Source: Rhodopseudomonas palustris HaA2 (GTDB lineage: Bacteria; Pseudomonadota; Alphaproteobacteria; Rhizobiales; Xanthobacteraceae). Taken from it: a stretch of DNA of 64,000 bases. The translations under genes and the position numbers were made by a program. The notes beneath the pieces were generated by a model. It had not been told where the DNA came from, made no database searches, and saw only the letters and a list, made by a program, of their open reading frames with translations. The stretch is from assembly GCF_000013365.1 (NCBI RefSeq), contig NC_007778.1:930001-994000 (forward strand), written 5' to 3'. Positions 35,253 to 45,300 of this stretch are shown here, in pieces (within the stretch, counting starts at the first letter, position 1; each line of letters opens with the position of its first letter).

Positions 35253-38200
35253 TCAATGCGCCTCGTCCCAATTGTCCGCGGCTCTTGCGTCGACCTGCAG
35301 CGGCACGTTGAGGATCACGGCCGGGAACGGCGCGTCCTGCATGACGTGGCTCACCACCGGCAGCGTCGCCGTCACTTCATCCTCTGGCACTTCGAAGATC
35401 AGTTCGTCGTGCACCTGCAGCAGCATCTGCGCCGCCAGCTTCTTCTCGGCCAGCGCGTCCTCCATCCGCACCATGGCGCGGCGGATGATGTCGGCGGCGG
35501 AGCCTTGCAGCCTCGCATTGATGGCGGCGCGTTCGTTGAAGGCGCGGATCGACGGGTTCGAGGCCTTGATGTCCGGGTAGTGGCATTTGCGGCCGAACAG
35601 CGTCTCGACATAGCCGTGCGTCCGGCAGAAATCGCGGGTCTCGTCCATATAGGCGCGGATGCCCGGGAAGCGCTCGAAATAGCGCTTGATATAGGCGCCG
35701 GCCTCCTCGCGCGGGATGCCGAGCTGATTGGCGAGGCCGAACGCCGAGATGCCGTAGATGATGCCGAAATTGATCGCTTTCGCACGGCGGCGGATGTCCG
35801 ACGGCATGCCCTCGACCGGCACGCCGAACATTTCGGACGCCGTCATCGCATGAATGTCGATGCCGTCCTGAAACGCTTTCCGCAGCGCCGGCACATCGGC
35901 GACTTCGGACAGCAGGCGCAATTCGATCTGCGAGTAGTCGGCCGAGACCAGTCTGTGGCCGGGCGTCGCCACGAAGGCGCGGCGGATTTTACGGCCGTCC
36001 TCGGTGCGCACCGGGATGTTCTGCAGATTGGGTTCGTTCGACGACAGCCGCCCGGTGGTGGTGGCGGCGAGCGCGTAGGTGGTGTGGACGCGCTGGGTCT
36101 GCGGATGCACATAGGTCGGCAGCGCGTCCGTGTAGGTCGAGCGCAGCTTCGAGACCTGGCGCCAGTCGAGAATTTTGCGCGGGAATTCGTGCCCTTGTTC
36201 GGCGAGCTCGTCGAGCACCTGCGCCGAGGTCGACCACGCGCCGGTCTTGGTCTTGCTGCCACCGGGCAGGCCCATCTTGCCGAACAGGATGTCGCCGAGC
36301 TGCTTCGGACTGCCGATGTTGATGTCCTCGCCGGCGAGTTCGCGGATCTCTGCCTCGATCCTTGCGGCGGTCTGGGCGAAGTCGGCGGACAATCGCGACA
36401 GCACTTGGCGATCGATCGAGATGCCGCGCCGCTCCATCCGCGCCAGCACGCCGACCAGCGGCCGCTCCAGCGTCTCGTACACTGCCATCATCCGCTCGGC
36501 GACCAGCCGCGGCTTCAGCACGCGCCACAGCCGGAGTGCGACGTCGGAGCGCTCGCCGCCATATTCGGTGGCGCGGTCGATCGGCACCTGATCGAACGCG
36601 ATCTTCGCCTTGCCGCTGCCGGTCAATGCGCCGAGCACGTGCAGGGTGTGGCCGAGATTGCTTTCGGACAGCGCATCCAGACCGTGGCTGCCGCGGCCGG
36701 CATCGAGCACATAGGAGATCAGTTGCACATCGTCGATGTTACGCAAGGTGACGCCGTGCTGCGCCAGCAGCACCGCGGTGAATTTGATGTTGAAGCCGAT
36801 CTTGGCGAGGCCTGCGGAGTCCAGCAGCGGCCGCAGCGCATCGAGCACATCGCGCGCGCCGAGCTGGTCGGGCGCCAATCCTGCGGCGAACAGACCGCTT
36901 CCGTCGCCGGTCTGACGATGGCCGAGCGGGATGTAGCAGGCGTCGTTCGGCCCGAGCGACAAGGCGATGCCGCACAGCTCCGCCTGCATCGGATCGATCG
37001 AGGTCGCGATCGCATCGACCGCGAAGGCGCCGGCGTCGTGGATGCGCGCGATCCAGCCCTGCAGCTCGTCGCGCGTGCGCACGGTCTTGTATGCGGTGCG
37101 ATCGACCGGAATTTTTCGCGCGGCTTCGGCGCGCTTGGCGGCGAGGATCTGTGGCGACAGCACCTCGCCCGGCTGGCCGTCGCGGCCGCGGCCGGCATTC
37201 AGAGGACCACCTTCCGCCGAATGCGGCGCGCTCCCTCTCCCGCCTGCGGGAGAGGGTTGGGGTGAGGGCACTTGCCCCGAAAAAAGGTCTCCGCCTGTGG
37301 ACGTGCCCCCACCCGTCGCGCTCCGCGCGCCGACCTCCCCCGCAAGCGGGAGAGGTGAAGACTTCAGCGCGGCTTCGGCCTCGACGTCGGACGGATCGAT
37401 CTGGGAGTAGTCCGCGACCCGCCGCGTCAGCGTGGTGAATTCCATCGCCTTGAGAAACGAGATCAGCTTTCGCGCGTCGGGCTCGTGCACGGCGAGTTCG
37501 TCGAGCGGGACGTCGAGCTTCACCTTGTCGTCGAGCAGCACCAGTTGCCGCGAGATCCGCGCCTTCTCGGCGTTCTCGATCAGCGCCTCGCGCCGCTTCG
37601 GCTGCTTGATTTCGCCGGCGCGCGCCAAGAGCGTGTCGAGGTCGCCATATTCATTGATCAGTTGGGCCGCGGTCTTGATGCCGATGCCGGGCACGCCCGG
37701 CACGTTGTCGACGCTGTCGCCGGCCAGCGCCTGCACTTCGACCACCTTCTCGGGCGGCACGCCGAATTTCTCGATCACCTCGGCAATGCCGATGCGGCGG
37801 TCCTTCATGGTGTCGTACATCGTGACGCAATCGGTCACGAGCTGCATCAAATCCTTGTCGGACGAAACAATTGTAGCCGTGGCGCCGCGCTCGCAGGCCT
37901 CGCGCACATAGGTGGCGATCAGATCGTCGGCCTCGAAGCCGGATTGTTCGAGGCACGGCAGGTCGAACGCCCGCACCGCCTCGCGGATCAGGGCGAATTG
38001 CGGGATCAGATCGTCCGGCGCCGGCGGCCGGTGCGCCTTGTAGTCGGGGTAGAGCTGGTTGCGGAAGGTGTGCTCGGATTTGTCGAAGATGATCGCCAGA
38101 TGCGTCGGCCGGTTGTCCGGCGGCATCTCGCGGAGCAGCTTCCACAGCATGTTGCAGAAGCCGAGCACGGCGTTGACCTGCAGCCCGTCCGACTTGCGGG

Positions 38201-38351
38201 TCAGCGGCGGCAGCGCGTGATAGGCGCGGAAGATGTAGGACGATCCGTCGACCAGGAAGATGTGATCGCCCGTGCCCGGCGCCTTGGCGGCGGCCGGGGC
38301 AGGGGAGTTTGCGGCGGGCGCCGCGGCGGCTTTCGAGGGGGATTTCGGCAT
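35253..38351 (-). CDS. polA: DNA polymerase I
   Basis: A 1032-aa repair and Okazaki-processing polymerase. The 5' nuclease domain (about 28-310) has its acidic residues (FDKSEHTFR, GFEADDLIATY, AGDSVDNVPGVPGIG). The polymerase has motif A DYSQIELR, motif B RRRAKAINFGIIYG and motif C VHDE. The 3'-5' exonuclease domain (about 425-620) is present in sequence but lacks most catalytic carboxylates: E357 is Ile (VDAIATSIDPM), D424 is Thr (NIKFTAVLL) and D501 is Arg (YGGERSD), in E. coli numbering. Residues about 332-374 are encoded by a palindromic repeat. Confidence 0.95.
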   Translation of the reverse strand: MPKSPSKAAAAPAANSPAPAAAKAPGTGDHIFLVDGSSYIFRAYHALPPLTRKSDGLQVNAVLGFCNMLWKLLREMPPDNRPTHLAIIFDKSEHTFRNQLYPDYKAHRPPAPDDLIPQFALIREAVRAFDLPCLEQSGFEADDLIATYVREACERGATATIVSSDKDLMQLVTDCVTMYDTMKDRRIGIAEVIEKFGVPPEKVVEVQALAGDSVDNVPGVPGIGIKTAAQLINEYGDLDTLLARAGEIKQPKRREALIENAEKARISRQLVLLDDKVKLDVPLDELAVHEPDARKLISFLKAMEFTTLTRRVADYSQIDPSDVEAEAALKSSPLPLAGEVGARSATGGGTSTGGDLFSGQVPSPQPSPAGGRGSAPHSAEGGPLNAGRGRDGQPGEVLSPQILAAKRAEAARKIPVDRTAYKTVRTRDELQGWIARIHDAGAFAVDAIATSIDPMQAELCGIALSLGPNDACYIPLGHRQTGDGSGLFAAGLAPDQLGARDVLDALRPLLDSAGLAKIGFNIKFTAVLLAQHGVTLRNIDDVQLISYVLDAGRGSHGLDALSESNLGHTLHVLGALTGSGKAKIAFDQVPIDRATEYGGERSDVALRLWRVLKPRLVAERMMAVYETLERPLVGVLARMERRGISIDRQVLSRLSADFAQTAARIEAEIRELAGEDINIGSPKQLGDILFGKMGLPGGSKTKTGAWSTSAQVLDELAEQGHEFPRKILDWRQVSKLRSTYTDALPTYVHPQTQRVHTTYALAATTTGRLSSNEPNLQNIPVRTEDGRKIRRAFVATPGHRLVSADYSQIELRLLSEVADVPALRKAFQDGIDIHAMTASEMFGVPVEGMPSDIRRRAKAINFGIIYGISAFGLANQLGIPREEAGAYIKRYFERFPGIRAYMDETRDFCRTHGYVETLFGRKCHYPDIKASNPSIRAFNERAAINARLQGSAADIIRRAMVRMEDALAEKKLAAQMLLQVHDELIFEVPEDEVTATLPVVSHVMQDAPFPAVILNVPLQVDARAADNWDEAH
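37232..37356. repeat. REP family 1, copy f, inside the polA reading frame
   Basis: Same composite element as copies a-e, with arms CCTCTCCCGCCTGCGGGAGAGG and CCTCCCCCGCAAGCGGGAGAGG. It lies in the linker between the 5' nuclease and 3' exonuclease-like domains of polA, and is read through without a stop, giving a Pro/Gly/Ser-rich insert. Confidence 0.92.
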
Positions 38352-38496
38352 GGCGGCAACTTAAGGCGTTTTGCGGCTTTTGACACCCTGCCGGACGCGG
38401 GCGGCGGTGATTTTTGCGGTGCGCGGGAAATCCGGTTGCGCGGGCTGCTGTTCCATGCGCCGGTGGCGCTCGCCGACCCACCCGAAAGGACTCCCG

Positions 38497-39090
38497 ATGC
38501 CCACGCCCCTCGACGATCTGATGGCCAGACTGCGCGCGGTCGAGGCCGAGATCGAGGTCGAGCTGACCAGGCGCCGCGAGGCGCTGCGCTGGCATCTGGA
38601 CAACCAGCGGATCGTGTTCGAGCAGGGCGTCGAGCGATTGCACGGCGCGATCAAGATCCGGCTGTCGCGCTACATCCGCGACGCCAATCCGTGGATCGTG
38701 CTCACCGCGCCGGTGATCTACGCGCTGATCGTGCCGTTCGTGATCCTCGATGTCAGCGTGATGGCCTTTCAGGCGATCTGCTTTCCGATCTACAAGATCC
38801 CGAAAGTGCGCCGCCGCGACTATCTGGTGTTCGACCGCCACCACCTCGCTTATCTGAACCTCTTGGAAAAGATCAACTGCGCCTACTGCTCCTACGGCAA
38901 CGGCGTGATCTCCTTCGCCCGCGAGGTCGCGGCGCGGACCGAGCTGTATTGGTGCCCGATCAAGCACGCCCGCCGCGTATTAGGCCCGCACCCGCACTAT
39001 CAGGGCTTCGCCGATTTCGGCGACGCCGAAGCCTATCGGGCCAAGATCGTCGGGATGCAGGGCGGGGTGAAGGTCGAGGACGGCGGGTAG
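38497..39090 (+). CDS. Conserved membrane protein with Cys cluster, function unknown
   Basis: A 197-aa protein. An N-terminal charged helix (about residues 5-50) is followed by a hydrophobic hairpin (about 62-95) and a C-terminal cytoplasmic domain with CAYCSYGNGV (about residues 128-137) and ELYWCPIKHARR (about 150-161). The CxxC plus CxxKH arrangement looks like a metal-binding site. An AAAGGA ribosome-binding site stands 6-7 nt before the ATG at 38497. I recall similar hypothetical proteins in proteobacteria but no function. Confidence 0.75.
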   Translation: MPTPLDDLMARLRAVEAEIEVELTRRREALRWHLDNQRIVFEQGVERLHGAIKIRLSRYIRDANPWIVLTAPVIYALIVPFVILDVSVMAFQAICFPIYKIPKVRRRDYLVFDRHHLAYLNLLEKINCAYCSYGNGVISFAREVAARTELYWCPIKHARRVLGPHPHYQGFADFGDAEAYRAKIVGMQGGVKVEDGG

Positions 39091-39201
39091 ACCTGCGCCG
39101 GGAGCCGGGGCTACTGATCGCTCAACCTCGTCATGGCCGGCGACGAACGCGGGCACGGCGAGTCGGATCAGCCGGCTTGTTCTTTGGCCTCCTCGCGCCG
39201 C

Positions 39202-39323
39202 CGTCATCCTGAGGCGCGAGCGAAGCGAGCCTCGAAGGATGAGGGCAACGGGCACCGTGGCCCATCCTTCGAGGTCCGATGTGCCGCGCATAAGCGCGGC
39301 GCATCGGACACCTCAGGATGACG
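39202..39323. repeat. REP family 3 palindrome
   Basis: GTCATCCTGAGG at the left end and CCTCAGGATGAC at the right are complementary, as are the inner GCCTCGAAGGATG and CATCCTTCGAGG. It forms part of the 437-nt gap between the Cys-cluster gene and the nfn-like gene, which otherwise holds only a family-4 repeat and no gene that I can support. Confidence 0.88.
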
Positions 39324-39421
39324 TCGAGGAGGTCGAGATTGAGGGAGGAAGAACGGCGCTGCGGTCACCTCCGCAGAACGACAATGGCCGGGGGCGAACC
39401 CCGGCCGATTCGTGTCGGTTG

Positions 39422-39509
39422 CGTCATTGCGAGGAGGCGAAGCCGACGAAGCAATCCAGAGGCTCCGTGCACGGAGCTGGATTGCTTCGCCTTCGGCTCG
39501 CAATGACGA
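39422..39509. repeat. REP family 4 palindrome
   Basis: GTCATTGCGAGGAGGCGAAG at the left is mirrored by CTTCGGCTCGCAATGAC at the right, with GAAGCAATCCAG / CTGGATTGCTTC inside. It sits directly after the 3' end of the nfn-like gene. Confidence 0.88.
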
Positions 39510-39527
39510 TGTCGCGACGTCGAGCCC

Positions 39528-42356
39528 CTACGCGAACCCGTGCTTGGCCTTGCTCTCCAATTCCTGCGCCTTGAAGGCGTTGAAGCGCGGCAGGAACTTG
39601 TCCCAGTCGATGATGTGGGCGTCGATTTCCGGGCCGTCGATGCAGGCGTGCTTGCGCACCATCTTGCCGTCGATGGTCACCGGCACCATGCAGGCGCCGC
39701 ACATTCCCGTCGCATCCACCATGATCGAGTTGAGGCTCGCCACGGTCTTAACGCCGTAGGGCTTGGTGAGATCGCTCACCGCCCGCATCATCAGCGGCGG
39801 GCCGATCGCGATCACTTCGGCGATGCTGCGGCCGAAGCCCTGCTGGTTGGCCTTGATCATCTCTTCCAGCGGCCCGGTAACGAAGCCCTTGACGCCGTAG
39901 CTGCCGTCGTTGGTGGTGTAGATCAGCGACAGTTGATTGCCGAATTCCTGCTTCAGCTTGCCGACGCGCTCGTCGTCGCCGGTCCAGAACAGGAACTCCT
40001 TGGCGCGGAAGCCGGAGATCAGCGTGACGTGATTGCCGAGCCGCAGGTGCTCGCGCATGATCGGATACACCGGCGGCAGGCCGACGCCGCCGGCGCAGAA
40101 CACCACGGTCTGGTTGCCGTCGTAGCGATGCAGCTCCGAGGCGCGGCCGAGCGGGCCGGCGACGCCACTGAACGCATCGCCGATCGCCATCCGGTTGATC
40201 TCCAGCGACGAGGTGCCCATGCCCTGCACCACGAGGTCGATGGTGCCTTTCTCGGCGTCCCAATCGGCCAGCGTCAGCGGGATCAGTTCGCCCTTCTCCC
40301 ACGGCAGCACGCGGACGAACTGCCCGGCCTGCGCTGAGCGCGCCACCATCGGGGCGCGCACGGTGAATTCGACGATGCCGCCGGCCAGCGTCACCTTGTC
40401 GACGATGGTCTGTTCGATCTGGCCGAGCTCGGTGTAGCGCGCCGCGCGCTCCACACGGTCCTTGATCTCGGCGGCGGTGAACGGGATCTCGCCGACGATT
40501 TCCTTGGCCGCCGCCTGGCCGTCGCCGGCCGCGCGGATCGCCGTGGAGCCGCCGCGTGCGGCGTCGCCGCCGGAGTACACGTCCTGGATCGAGGTGCGCT
40601 GCGAGCCGGCTTCGACCTCGATCGTGCCCCATTTGTTGGTCTTAAGCCCGGGCTCGGCGTCGCGCATGATCGGGTTGGCGGTGTTGCCGAGCGCCATGAT
40701 CACCAGATCGACCGGCACGCGTTCGATCTCGCCAGTTGGCTTCGGGCTGCGGCGGCCGGATTTGTCCGGTTCGCCGAGCTCGTTGACGTCGAGCAGCGCG
40801 TGGGTGACGAAATGGGTGTGGTCGTCGCCGATGAATTCGCGCGGCGCGCGCAGCACCGCGAGATTGATGCCTTCTTCGAGCGCGTGATGCAGCTCCTCGA
40901 CGCGCGCCGGCATCTCGCTCTTGGTGCGGCGATACACGATGGTGACGTTGCCGCCCAAACGTTTCGCGGTGCGCGCGGCGTCCATCGCGGTGTTGCCGCC
41001 GCCGATCACGAACACGTTCTTGCCTTTGGTCTCGGGCAACGGCGTCTCGTAGCGGTCGTCGAGGCCGCGCATCAGGTTGACGCGGGTCAGGAACTCGTTG
41101 GCCGACATCACGCCGAGCAGATGCTCGCCGGGCACGTTCATGAACGTGGGAAGCCCCGCGCCGGTGCCGACAAAAATCTTCCAGAAGCCTTCGGACTTGA
41201 GGTCTTCCAAGGTGGCCGTCTTGCCGACCACGAAGTTCTTCACGAAGCGGCCGCCGAGCAGCGTGATCTTCTCGACGACGTCGTCGATCAGCTGGTTCGG
41301 CAATCTGAATTCCGGGATGCCGTAGCGCAGCACGCCGCCGAGGTCGTGGAACGCCTCGAAGATCGTGACCGGGAAGCCTTCGACCGCCAGCAAGTACGCG
41401 TTGATCAGGCCGGACGGGCCGGAGCCGACCACCGCGATCGGCGGTTTTGCCGCCGCGGCCCACGGGCTGATGCGGCCGGCAAAGCGCTCATTGGCGTTCG
41501 GATTCACCAGCTTCTCGTGTTCGGGCAGATACCATTCGAGCTGGCCGATCTCGATCGGCCGCTTGGTATGGGTGCAGACGCCCTGGCACTGCAGTTCCTG
41601 CGGGCAGACGCGGCCGGTGACGTTGGGCAGCGGGTTGCAGCTCTCGATCAGCTCCAAGGCTTCGCGATGCTTGCCGTTGCCGAGCAGGTCCAGCATCTCG
41701 GGGATGTGGATCTTCACCGGGCAGCCGCCCTTCGGCTCGCTCTTGCCGTGGATCAGCACGCCGAGCTCGCACGGTTTGTCGTCGCACTGCTTGTCGCGCA
41801 TCACTTCGAGCCAGACGAACAGCTCGCACTCCCGCAGCGAATAGCCGATCGACTGGTAGCCGAGATAGCCCTGGTTGACGAGGTCGAAGTCGACCGCGCG
41901 CTGCTCCGCCGGGCGGATGTAAGGCGGGATGAACGCCTCGCCCGGCCAGCCTTCCGACAGGTTTTCGAACATCGGATAGCGATCGCGCAGATGCAGGTCG
42001 ATCGCCTTGATGAACTTGCGCTTGAACTTCAGCGGCAGCGCCCAGATGAAGCGCTGCAGGATGATCGACATATCATCGCCGCGGGCGAGCAGATTCCACA
42101 GCGTCGTGGTGAACGCTTCGCCGAGCTCCGCCTGCTGGAATTCCCAGACGATCGCCTGGGTGCCGTCGGCGATGAACATGTTGCGCAGCGACGCCGGGTC
42201 GTTGAGCAGCCGCTTCTGCAACAGCGCGATCTGCTTCTGGAACACGCCGACCGCTTCGCTGGCTTGCAGCTCCTCCAGCTCGGTCTTGGAGCTTTCCAGC
42301 GCGCTGCGCGCCTGCTGATAGCGCAGCACGTCGTTCGGCACGGTGAGGCTGCTCAT
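39528..42356 (-). CDS. Single-chain NfnB-NfnA-like NAD(P)H:ferredoxin oxidoreductase
   Basis: A 942-aa cytosolic flavoprotein. After an unrecognised 150-residue N-terminus comes a GltD/NfnB-like half with cluster cysteines (GGCPVKIHIP, ESCNPLPNVTGRVCP, CQGVC), FAD site VVGSGPSGL (about residue 306) and a second nucleotide site VIGGGNTAMDAA (about 450). From about residue 640 follows an NfnA half of the ferredoxin-NADP reductase type with FVRVLPW and the C-terminal [2Fe-2S] cysteines MCGACMVPV and KHACIDGPE (about 882-905). It overlaps the PFOR gene by 4 nt. It probably passes ferredoxin electrons to NAD(P). Confidence 0.88.
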   Translation of the reverse strand: MSSLTVPNDVLRYQQARSALESSKTELEELQASEAVGVFQKQIALLQKRLLNDPASLRNMFIADGTQAIVWEFQQAELGEAFTTTLWNLLARGDDMSIILQRFIWALPLKFKRKFIKAIDLHLRDRYPMFENLSEGWPGEAFIPPYIRPAEQRAVDFDLVNQGYLGYQSIGYSLRECELFVWLEVMRDKQCDDKPCELGVLIHGKSEPKGGCPVKIHIPEMLDLLGNGKHREALELIESCNPLPNVTGRVCPQELQCQGVCTHTKRPIEIGQLEWYLPEHEKLVNPNANERFAGRISPWAAAAKPPIAVVGSGPSGLINAYLLAVEGFPVTIFEAFHDLGGVLRYGIPEFRLPNQLIDDVVEKITLLGGRFVKNFVVGKTATLEDLKSEGFWKIFVGTGAGLPTFMNVPGEHLLGVMSANEFLTRVNLMRGLDDRYETPLPETKGKNVFVIGGGNTAMDAARTAKRLGGNVTIVYRRTKSEMPARVEELHHALEEGINLAVLRAPREFIGDDHTHFVTHALLDVNELGEPDKSGRRSPKPTGEIERVPVDLVIMALGNTANPIMRDAEPGLKTNKWGTIEVEAGSQRTSIQDVYSGGDAARGGSTAIRAAGDGQAAAKEIVGEIPFTAAEIKDRVERAARYTELGQIEQTIVDKVTLAGGIVEFTVRAPMVARSAQAGQFVRVLPWEKGELIPLTLADWDAEKGTIDLVVQGMGTSSLEINRMAIGDAFSGVAGPLGRASELHRYDGNQTVVFCAGGVGLPPVYPIMREHLRLGNHVTLISGFRAKEFLFWTGDDERVGKLKQEFGNQLSLIYTTNDGSYGVKGFVTGPLEEMIKANQQGFGRSIAEVIAIGPPLMMRAVSDLTKPYGVKTVASLNSIMVDATGMCGACMVPVTIDGKMVRKHACIDGPEIDAHIIDWDKFLPRFNAFKAQELESKAKHGFA

Positions 42357-45300
42357 CGGATGATCTCCGCGTCGCAATTCGCCGCCGCGCGGCTGAGTTT
42401 GGCCGACAATTCGGGCGTCACCTTGAGCTTGCCGAAGACGCCGGGAATGACGTGAGCGACGTCCTTCGACGCACCGCCGACCACGATCTTGGTCAGCTCG
42501 AACACTTCGGGCACGTCCTGATAGCAGCTCTTGCAGTTGGTGCATTTGTCCAGATCGGCATCGTCGATATGGATCGGCTCGGCGCCGTTGCCGTTGGCCG
42601 GCTTGGCGCCGTTGGTCGGCGCCGCCGCGGCGGGCGCCGCCGCGAAGCCGTTCATCAGCCCGGCAAAGCCGCCGGCGGCCGGCGCGTTGGAGGAAGCGGC
42701 GAGTTCGCTCATGCCGCGCGCGATCTGGTCGAGCGAGGATTCGCGGGCCTTGACCTGCTCCTGGTACTGCTGCTGCAGCGCTTCCAGTTCGACGCGGTGG
42801 CTGTCGTCGAGTGCGCGGATGTCGAAGCCGGCGAGCACCTGCAGCGTGCGCCAGTATTTGCGCCGCTCTTCCACCAGCGCCACCACGGTCTCGCCGACCG
42901 CCATCCTGACCAGCTTCTTGTCGGCGTCGGCGACATGGATGAACGGCGTCCTGCCGGCCCGCGCAGCGGCGTCGAGCGCCACGTACTCGTCGATCGGCAG
43001 GCCGTCGGCCTCCTTCTTCATCGGCTTGAACTGCTTGCGGAAGCGGACTTCGGTATAGGCGAAATCGGCCGGGGTCAGTTTCGCCTTCATCAGTTGGGTC
43101 GCGCCGCTGTCGTCGACATATTCGATCGACTTGCTGGCCCAATCCTGATCCGGCTCCGGATTGCCGTCGAGGCAGAACGCGCGCTCCAGCTTGCCGGCCT
43201 TGCGCGGGTCGTGGACGAACACGGGATTCATTCGGCTCTCCACCGCCAGCCGCGCCTGGCGGTTGGCGACGGCGTCGCCGATGCCATGCTCGGCCTGGCA
43301 CGGCGTGTAGACGTCGAGCACCGCCGGCGACGAGCTGTGGTTGAGGAACTCCATCACGTTTTTCAGGAAGTGCCCCTGCAGCGCGGTCGCGGTCTGCACC
43401 ACGAACACGTTGGGATGGAACGAGGCGATCAGGCCGAGCTCCTTGCGGGATTCCTGCTTGCCGTGATTGGCGATACCGAACCGCGACAGGTCGGAGTCTT
43501 GACCAGTCAAGCTCGCGGTCGAAGTCTGGCCGCCCGTGTTGGAATAGGCGCCGGTGTTCAGCACTACCACCTTGATCGGGGTCTTGGTCGACAGCAGCCG
43601 CGACAGCGCGCCGAAGCCGATGTCGTAGGTGGCGCCGTCGCCGCCCATGCTCAGCACGGTCGGCAGCAGGCCGCGCTCCTCCGGCGTGAACTGGCCCCAA
43701 CCGAAGTAGCGGAAGAAGCCGTCGTGCTTGGCTGGATCATAGGCGTCGGCCAGCTCCAGCTTCGCCACCCGCAGCGCGCGAAAATCGTCGGAGGCCTGCG
43801 CGGTGAGGCCCTCGAAGATGCCCTTCGCCACCGCCGGGGTGTCCTGGAACAGGCTGTTCACCCACGGGTCGGTGTAGGGGTTGAACGGGAAGGTCGAGGC
43901 GTAGACGCTCGAACATCCCGTCGCGTTGGCGATCACCATGCCGGACGGGCCGTTGCCGGTCGGGCCGCTCTCGTAGGTGTACAGCCGCTTCTCCAGCGTC
44001 TTCAGCGTCGCGTCGATCCGCGCGGCGCGCGCCGCGTCGCCTTCGACCTGCGTCCGCTTGGCGGTGAGCTGGTCGATCAGGGCTTCCAGCTCGCGGGTGT
44101 GGTCCTTGCGGCGCTTGTCGTGGATCGCGTGGTTGGTCGAGGTGACCAGCCGGATCGCGGTGACTTCGCCGCAGCCCCGGCAGGCGCCGTGGCCGCCGGT
44201 GGTGGCGTAGTAATTGGCGCGGTCGAGCATCAGCCGCTTGGTCTCACCCTCGGGCTTGGTCGCGCCTTCGGTGAAGCGCGCCGGGGTGTTCGGGGTGCGG
44301 CTGAGGAATTCGAACCGGGCCTGGAGCTGCTCCAGCAGCGGCTCGTCCTGCTCGCGATCGACCAGCGCGCCGGGGCCGCAGACGTCGATACATTCGAGGC
44401 AGCCCGAGCACTTCCACGGATCGACGCTCACTGAATAGAGGCCGCCGGTGCCCGGCTGGCTCTTCTCCATCGCGTCGAAGAACGGCCGGGTGCGGGCCAC
44501 CGGATACACCGACAGCGCCGCGGCGAGCTTGCCGAGATTGCGCTTCAGCGTGGCGTTGTCGAGGCCGAGCGGTTCGGCCGCCTGCGCCACCACTTCGTGG
44601 AACGGTCTGTCGTCCTTGGCCGAGCGATACACCTCGCGAATCGCTTCGCTGAGAGTCGGCACCTGGCCGCGCAACGCCTCGGCTTGGGCCGGCGCGATGT
44701 CGAGCTGCTTGATCGCGGTGCCGAGCAGTTCGTGGATGTCGTGCACGGCGTTGGGGATCGCCGCGTCCGGGCAGACCAGCGCGCATTCCATGCAGCCGGT
44801 GCACAGATCGGCGTTGAACTCCGGCACGTTGCGGCGGAACAGGCCCTTGTCCTTGGCGGCGGCGGAGCCGGCCGGCATGAACATGCCCATGCCCGGCAGC
44901 ACCGGCGCATCGGCGATGGTGCCGTCGCGGAACGGGCCGGCCAGCACGTCGTCGTAGTACTCCGGATCGAGGAAGCCCGAGGCCTGCGCCGGTGCGGCGG
45001 CGCGGCACATCGACGCCGAGATCGAGGCGTCGCGCTTGGCCTTCGGGGCGGCCTTGATGGCGTCCTCGCTGAATTCCGGTGCGTCGACATCGACCTTGTG
45101 GGTCGCCTCGACGCCCTCACGGATCACCGCCATGTTGCCGTCGACGATGTCGCCGCCCTTGGCGCCGAACTTCTTGGAAATCTGCTGGCGGATCTTGTTC
45201 AGCATCGCCTCCTGCGAGGCGTCGGCGACGACGCGGTCGACATGGCCGCACACCGCGCCGATGAAGGCGATGCCCATCATCCGGGTCTCGAGTTCGGCGG

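Noticed and set aside
42357-43700. Upstream in-frame extension of the Nfn-like gene to a 1390-codon frame
   Set aside because: The extra 448 codons overlap nifJ in another frame and are low-complexity; the ATG at 42356 with the ATGA overlap is the real start.
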